Source: Candidatus Thalassarchaeaceae archaeon (lineage in GTDB: Archaea > Thermoplasmatota > Poseidoniia > Poseidoniales > Thalassarchaeaceae). Taken from it: 5,727 bases of DNA. Each line of letters starts with the position of its first letter. Positions within the stretch are counted from its first letter, which is position 1. The stretch is taken from positions 4,852-10,578 of the forward strand of contig DUJH01000040.1 in assembly GCA_013329905.1 (NCBI GenBank), written 5' to 3'. The translations under genes and the position numbers were made by a program. Below, piece by piece: positions 4,912 through 5,727 of this stretch. The notes beneath the pieces are model-generated. The model had not been told where the DNA came from, did not search any database, and was given only the letters and a program-made list of their open reading frames with translations.

Positions 4912-5727
4912 TCAGAGGAATGTAATCGCCTGGAATAGTGGTCCGATATCGTATGCGTAGATGCCACTGACAAGATATCCAAGAATTGCTCCACCATTCA
5001 GCAACGGCAAACCCGGCTGCGGCTTACCTTGTGCGACGAAATACATCAGAGCGACATAACCGACCAAACCGCCAATCAAAGTCCCAACACCGACTACCAA
5101 TTGAGCGAGGTGAATGTGACCGAAGGCATTCCACACCTCGGGCCCCCATTCAGGTAGGAAAGAGAGTGCTGAAATCACCAGCATACCAGGGAAAATGACG
5201 TCTCCAAGACCCATGAAAAGTGCATCTCGACTCTTCTTCTTCGGTCGAAGCCTTTCGGCTTCGTCGACCATTTCAGCCTCCATCACACCATCATAGCCGG
5301 GTGGAGGGGGTGCCATCTCGCCCGCGTTAATTGAATCGCGCATGATATCGCCTTCTTGGTCGAGGAATGAGTAGCCCTTTTCCTTGGGAGAGACCAGCAA
5401 AACCGGCAATTTGAGCCCGATCATCGTGTCAGCTAGTTCCAGCATGTGTTTGCTCTTGTGAACGGCCCAGTAATCGTAAATCGCCGCTAACAACATGAAG
5501 ATAATCACCAAAGTTGGAACGAACGAAACTCCAATCATCACGATGACTCCAGCTCCCACCATCACACCGACACTATTGACCACATACCACTCTGGGTAAC
5601 GGTGCAAGGCAACCATGCCAGCGATCGTGATTACTAGAGCGCTGAGACCTACACTCGCGGGTGTTGCGAGGCCAGCCAGATAGAGGATAATGAGAGTGAA
5701 TGGCTGGAGGGCGTAGAATAGACTGAG
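4912..5727 (-). CDS. Presenilin-like intramembrane aspartyl protease (archaeal presenilin/SPP homologue, family A22), 5' end outside window
   Basis: Presenilin and signal peptide peptidase homologues are membrane-embedded aspartyl proteases that cut transmembrane helices. Counting from the internal ATG at 5616, the first catalytic aspartate is in IYDYWAVHKSKHM (D48; YD motif) and the second in MGLGDVIFPG (D139; GxGD motif). LPLLNGG at 203-209 matches the third, PAL-like motif. The two halves are joined by a hydrophilic loop (about 75-130) with PPPP, an acidic stretch and RPKKKSR, comparable to the large presenilin loop. Hydrophobic segments occur at about 12-30, 32-50, 140-155, 170-195 and 208-232. 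The frame stays open from 5617 to the window edge and encodes 37 more residues, mostly hydrophobic (LFYALQPFTLIILYLAGLAT and beyond), which look like another membrane helix. The ATG at 5616 is therefore internal and the true start lies outside. All three catalytic motifs are present, so the enzyme should be active. Its substrates are unknown. It lies upstream of serS on the same strand. Confidence 0.92.
   Translation of the reverse strand, partial: LSLFYALQPFTLIILYLAGLATPASVGLSALVITIAGMVALHRYPEWYVVNSVGVMVGAGVIVMIGVSFVPTLVIIFMLLAAIYDYWAVHKSKHMLELADTMIGLKLPVLLVSPKEKGYSFLDQEGDIMRDSINAGEMAPPPPGYDGVMEAEMVDEAERLRPKKKSRDALFMGLGDVIFPGMLVISALSFLPEWGPEVWNAFGHIHLAQLVVGVGTLIGGLVGYVALMYFVAQGKPQPGLPLLNGGAILGYLVSGIYAYDIGPLFQAITFL

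Noticed and set aside
4895..4915. AGCCTGAG/AGCCTCAG repeat as an attachment or regulator site
   Set aside because: It is too short, imperfect, overlaps the stop codon of the presenilin-like gene, and there is no integrase or other copy nearby.
4226..4960. Long + strand open frame (244 codons) opposite serS and its upstream spacer
   Set aside because: It is antisense to a certain serS. The product is rich in Arg, His, Pro and Ser with no domain, typical of the complement of a GC-moderate gene.

Overview
The window looks archaeal, probably from a mesophilic marine euryarchaeon of the Marine Group II / Poseidoniales kind. That placement is an inference from gene content. It rests on an archaeal-type presenilin/signal-peptide-peptidase homologue, a seryl-tRNA synthetase with archaeal/eukaryotic signatures (TSE, CSNC), strong GGTGA ribosome binding sites, moderate GC content and very short spacers. 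No rRNA, tRNA, CRISPR array, insertion sequence or phage gene is visible.

Region 1 (1-2844, + strand) is an acyl-CoA carboxylase operon. It contains the C-terminal end of a crotonase-family enoyl-CoA hydratase, a biotin carboxylase, a biotin carboxyl carrier protein with a BT-like N-terminal domain, and a five-helix membrane protein of unknown function. The first two junctions are near copies: TGA, then GGTGAG, then ATG after a 9-nt spacer, with all three genes in one reading frame. The carboxylase alpha subunit, one polypeptide in methylcrotonyl- or propionyl-CoA carboxylases, is therefore split here by a single in-frame TGA that carries its own ribosome binding site. The carboxyltransferase partner is not in the window. 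The crotonase neighbour makes a leucine-type (methylcrotonyl-CoA/methylglutaconyl-CoA) pathway attractive but unproven. The membrane protein is clearly AT-richer than its neighbours and is followed at once by a strong hairpin.

Region 2 (2845-3524, + strand) is a 95-nt spacer holding the hairpin and a possible promoter, then a DUF4126 membrane protein starting at GTG. It converges on serS with a 15-nt gap.

Region 3 (3540-5727, - strand) holds serS (complete) and, upstream of it, a presenilin-like intramembrane aspartyl protease that runs off the right edge of the window. The two are separated by 91 nt and may be co-transcribed. There is no gene-free stretch longer than 300 bases.

Nothing here amounts to a clearly new system. 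The best leads are the in-frame split of the carboxylase alpha subunit, the composition patch around it, the unknown AT-rich membrane protein attached to the operon, and the presenilin homologue next to serS.
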